A stretch of 64,000 nucleotides of DNA from Klebsiella pneumoniae. GTDB lineage: Bacteria; Pseudomonadota; Gammaproteobacteria; Pseudomonadales; UBA5518. The number at the start of each line of letters is the position of its first letter. The first letter of the stretch is position 1. The translations under genes and the position numbers were made by a program. The notes beneath the pieces are model-generated. The model was not told where the DNA came from. It ran no database searches and was given only the letters and a program-made list of their open reading frames with translations. Shown piece after piece: positions 61,234 to 64,000 of the stretch. The stretch covers positions 1-64,000 of the forward strand of contig CAMAXE010000017.1 of the NCBI GenBank assembly GCA_945862145.1, given 5' to 3'.

Positions 61234-62817
61234 GTGGCTGACTACGATATCGTCATAGCGGGCGGCGGGCACAACGCGCTCGCCTGCGCATCGCTGCTGG
61301 CGCTGAACGGCCTGCAAGTCTGCGTGCTCGAACGCAACCCCTGGGTCGGCGGCGGCGTGATCACACGCGAACTCACGCTGCCCGGTTTCAAGCACGACCC
61401 CTTTGGCTCCTCGCATGTGTGGATCCACCTGAACCCGGATTTTCGCGAGGTGATGCCGGAGCTTGCGAAGCATGGGCTCAGGTACATCTGGTCTGATGAC
61501 CACATCACGGGGCACCCTAACAAGTACGAAGGGCAAGGCATCATCGTGTATCGCGACATCGACAAGACCTGCGCGTCGATCGCCGAGTACTCGAAGCAGG
61601 ACGCGCGCCGTTACCGCGAGATCTATGAGGAGTTCGGTGAGATCCGCGAGGGTGTGACCAAGAGCATGTTCGCGCCGCCCGGCCCGCCGAGTCTCCTGTA
61701 CCAGGCGCTGGAGAACACCACCGAAGGATTGAAGCGGCTGCGCAACTACCAGCTTAGCTCGCGCCAGTTCACGCTCGAGAACTTCGAGAACGAGCACGTC
61801 CGTGCGTTCATCCTCGGCTGGTCAATGGCGCCGCAGACTCTGCCGGACCAGCTCGGCACGGGCTCGGGCTTCTACGTGATGATCCCCAGCATCCACTATT
61901 ACGGGCAATCGATACCCGAGGGCGGCAGCGGCATGTTGTCGGTGGCGATGCAGCGTTTCATCGAGTCGCGCGGTGGCAATGTCCAGACTGGCGCCACGGT
62001 GCGGCGCTTCCTCGTCGAGGGCGATCGCTGCCACGGCGTGCGGCTCGAGGACGGCACCGAGATCACGGCGAAGCTCGGCGTAGTGAGCGCGCTGGATCCC
62101 TACCAGACATTCTTACACGGCTTCGAGGAGGGCGTGCTGCCGCCGGACTTCGTCTCGATGGTGCGCAAATTCAGCTTCGGTGAGGTGACGATCGCGCGCG
62201 TGCACTACGCGCTGAACGAGGCGCCCCGGTTCCGCAACGGCAGCGAAATGGACAAGACCGCGTTCCAGCGCATGTTCGGCACCGTCGCCGATATCGATCG
62301 CCAGTACCACGAGATGGCGCAGGGCCTGGCGCCCAGCGACCCGTTCCTGTGGGCCGCGGCCTGGACCACCATGGACCCCACCCGCGCCCCGCCCGGCAAG
62401 CACACGCTGATCATGGACACCTTTGTGCCTGTGGAGCTGGCGAGTGGCGAGGACTGGGAGAAGATTGGCCCCGACTACTGCCGGAGCAAGCTGCTCACGC
62501 AATTGCGCAACTACACGACCAACATGGTCGACGACAACATCCTCGCCGAGTACGTGGAGACGGGGCCGAGCCTCGCACGCGCGAATCTGTGCTTCTACCG
62601 CGGCGTGACCACCGGTGGCGAACGCACGCTGGCGCAGATGGGCGCCTTCAGACCCTTCCCGAACTACGCGCATTACCGCGGACCGGTCAAGGGACTGTAC
62701 ATGACCGGCCCGTCCTGCCACCCCGGCGGTGGCATCTGCGCTATGGGCACGATCACGGCGAAGGTGATCCTGCGCGACATCGGCGCAGTGGACGAAGACG
62801 ACGATTTCGATTTCTGA
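61234..62817 (+). CDS. FAD-dependent oxidoreductase (phytoene-desaturase-like)
   Basis: A 527-residue flavoprotein of the COG1233 type. The dinucleotide-binding motif DYDIVIAGGGHNALACASLL (about 3-22), then VLERNPWVGGGVITREL and the C-terminal FAD contact GLYMTGPSCHPGGGICAMG (about 488-506) are clear. The start is GTG 61234 with GAGGA five bases upstream; a longer open frame back to 60865 runs antisense-like over manD and is rejected. Although such proteins include carotenoid desaturases, no carotenoid gene is here. In an operon with mannonate dehydratase and an amidase, it may oxidise an unusual sugar-derived or aminated compound. No signal peptide. Confidence 0.87.
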   Translation: MADYDIVIAGGGHNALACASLLALNGLQVCVLERNPWVGGGVITRELTLPGFKHDPFGSSHVWIHLNPDFREVMPELAKHGLRYIWSDDHITGHPNKYEGQGIIVYRDIDKTCASIAEYSKQDARRYREIYEEFGEIREGVTKSMFAPPGPPSLLYQALENTTEGLKRLRNYQLSSRQFTLENFENEHVRAFILGWSMAPQTLPDQLGTGSGFYVMIPSIHYYGQSIPEGGSGMLSVAMQRFIESRGGNVQTGATVRRFLVEGDRCHGVRLEDGTEITAKLGVVSALDPYQTFLHGFEEGVLPPDFVSMVRKFSFGEVTIARVHYALNEAPRFRNGSEMDKTAFQRMFGTVADIDRQYHEMAQGLAPSDPFLWAAAWTTMDPTRAPPGKHTLIMDTFVPVELASGEDWEKIGPDYCRSKLLTQLRNYTTNMVDDNILAEYVETGPSLARANLCFYRGVTTGGERTLAQMGAFRPFPNYAHYRGPVKGLYMTGPSCHPGGGICAMGTITAKVILRDIGAVDEDDDFDF

Positions 62818-62847
62818 CAACCCCAACCGATCATCTGGAAACCAGCC

Positions 62848-64000
62848 ATGACGACCCCGCGAGTAGAACCCTACACGGCCCTGATCGTGCAGCCCGAAGT
62901 GACTGTGATCAAGGATCGCAGCGACATCCAGAAGAACCTGGACCGCGTCTGCAACATGATCCACTTCGGCACCGGATATTTCTGGGAAGTGCCGGTGCGC
63001 CTGGTGGTCCTGCCCGAGTATTTCATGCAGGGCGTCGGTACGCCTGGCAAGGGCGAGAGCGGCATCGGCGACACGATGAAGAAGGCGGTCACGATCCCCG
63101 GGCCCGAGGTGCAGCAGCTCGGGGACATCGCGCGGCAGTACGGCATGTACATCTGCGCCGGTGGCGTGGTTGAGGAACTGCCGGAATTCCCCGACCGCTG
63201 GTTCAACACCAACTTCATCGTCGGCCCCACCGGCGAGATCGTACTGAAGTATCACAAGTGGCACATTCCTGCCTACCTTGGTCTCGGCACCTCGCCGCAC
63301 GACATCTTCGACGAGTACCAGGAGAAGATCGGCGGCGGCATAAAGAAGCTTTTCCCGGTGGTAGACACGCCGATCGGCAAGCTCGGCACCATGACCTGCC
63401 ACGACGGCTGCACGCCGGAGGTCTCGCGCGCGCTTGGCTACAACGGCGTGGAGGTGATCTGTCACCCGGGCGCAATCCAGGAAGTGGAAGGCGTCTCACC
63501 GCCGTGGGACTTCTGGATGTTCACGCGCCGCACGCGCGCCCACGACAACATGGCTTACCTGCTGGGCGCGAACTGGGGCTCGGTCAACTACGAGTTCTAC
63601 CCCAAGGCGTTCTGCCCCGGCAACTCCTTCGCGATCGACTACACCGGCATGTTGCTGCGCCACGCGCCCTACCCGTCCGAGCAAGTGCTCGCGGTGACCA
63701 TCGACATCGAGGCGCTGCGCCAGTACCGCACGCGCACCGCGCACAACTGCTGGGTCGACGTGCGCACCGAGGGCTTTCGCGAGATCTACGAAAAGCCAAT
63801 CTACCCACCGAACCGCTTCCCGAGCGGCAAGCCGCCACGCACGCTGTCCGACAAGATCTCGATCTGCAAGGAGGTGTTCGACGACCTCTACGAGCGCGGC
63901 CAGTTCACCCCGCCGGCGGGCATGGGTCCGAAGGACGTGTCGAAGCAACTCGAACGACGCATCCAGTACGCGCAGGAAACCGGGCGCCTCAAGAAAAGCT
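62848..64000 (+). CDS. Carbon-nitrogen hydrolase (nitrilase/amidase family), 3' end cut off
   Basis: The frame is open from ATG 62848 to the last base, at least 384 residues. Catalytic triad candidates are Glu57 (VVLPEYFMQG), Lys137 (KYHKWHIP) and Cys184 (TMTCHDGCTPE). The Cys-His-Asp-Gly pattern resembles formamidases and aliphatic amidases more than nitrilases. The ending of the protein and any further operon genes lie beyond the window. It follows the FAD oxidoreductase after 30 bp, so it is the third gene of the manD operon. It could release ammonia from an amidated sugar acid, but this is only inferred from context. Confidence 0.9.
   Translation, partial: MTTPRVEPYTALIVQPEVTVIKDRSDIQKNLDRVCNMIHFGTGYFWEVPVRLVVLPEYFMQGVGTPGKGESGIGDTMKKAVTIPGPEVQQLGDIARQYGMYICAGGVVEELPEFPDRWFNTNFIVGPTGEIVLKYHKWHIPAYLGLGTSPHDIFDEYQEKIGGGIKKLFPVVDTPIGKLGTMTCHDGCTPEVSRALGYNGVEVICHPGAIQEVEGVSPPWDFWMFTRRTRAHDNMAYLLGANWGSVNYEFYPKAFCPGNSFAIDYTGMLLRHAPYPSEQVLAVTIDIEALRQYRTRTAHNCWVDVRTEGFREIYEKPIYPPNRFPSGKPPRTLSDKISICKEVFDDLYERGQFTPPAGMGPKDVSKQLERRIQYAQETGRLKKS

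Overview
The window looks like chromosome of a GC-rich gammaproteobacterium, probably of the Pseudomonadales/Cellvibrionales type. The ispB / rplU-rpmA-obgE-proB / rpsT block and the crp-osmC-coq7 block both match gene orders known from Pseudomonas and relatives. I see no tRNA, rRNA, CRISPR array, insertion sequence or prophage. Nearly all genes look intact; the first and last are cut by the window edges.

Region by region. (1) 1-12939: the end of an exopolysaccharide and PEP-CTERM (exosortase) locus: prsT, galU, a polyprenyl-phosphate glucose phosphotransferase, a Wza-type export lipoprotein, an outer-membrane beta-barrel and one PEP-CTERM protein. That protein has a sigma-54-like promoter and dyad sites. 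Facing it is the DUF1631-prsK-prsR operon, the expected regulator pair. (2) 13109-15754: two related secreted proteins built from cadherin/Big_9-like repeats, one with three near-identical 279-bp units. (3) 15874-20613: housekeeping block ispB, rplU, rpmA, obgE, proB, rpsT. (4) 20663-26617: accessory metabolism: D-aminoacylase-type amidohydrolase, a translationally coupled pair of carboxymuconolactone-decarboxylase-like proteins, a SnoaL-like protein, a tyrosine-phosphatase-like protein and a histone-deacetylase-family hydrolase. (5) 26621-39582: a five-gene type I secretion operon: HlyB-like transporter, HlyD-like adaptor, a TPR/glycosyltransferase-like protein, an unknown membrane-anchored protein, and a giant RTX protein of about 2,400 residues with a lipase-like N-terminus. 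(6) 39810-41390: a MinD/FlhG-like ATPase with a long extra C-terminal domain. (7) 41454-47698: lon, with a convincing sigma-32 promoter, followed after 31 bp by a tightly packed DUF1214/EthD/LLM/sulfotransferase operon. (8) 47782-52991: epimerase, crp (with a CRP-type site between it and osmC), coq7, a Ycf46-like AAA ATPase and a queuosine-precursor transporter. (9) 52992-53755: a nested palindrome and REP-like units around a small SnoaL-like gene. (10) 53756-64000: DUF819 membrane protein, then a sugar-acid island: TonB receptor, KDG kinase, GntR regulator, mannonate dehydratase, FAD oxidoreductase and a nitrilase-family amidase. A recurring AATGGGAT motif lies in its promoter regions.

How the parts work together. 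PrsK/PrsR probably switch on the PEP-CTERM gene through sigma-54, with the EPS genes supplying the polysaccharide matrix. HlyB/HlyD would export the RTX protein, possibly after modification by the glycosyltransferase-like protein. ManD and KdgK form two consecutive steps from D-mannonate to KDPG, with TonB-dependent import and GntR control. The FAD enzyme and amidase suggest that the imported substrate is a modified, perhaps amidated, sugar acid. The least described parts are the RTX/glycosyltransferase operon, the extended MinD-like ATPase and the sugar-acid island.
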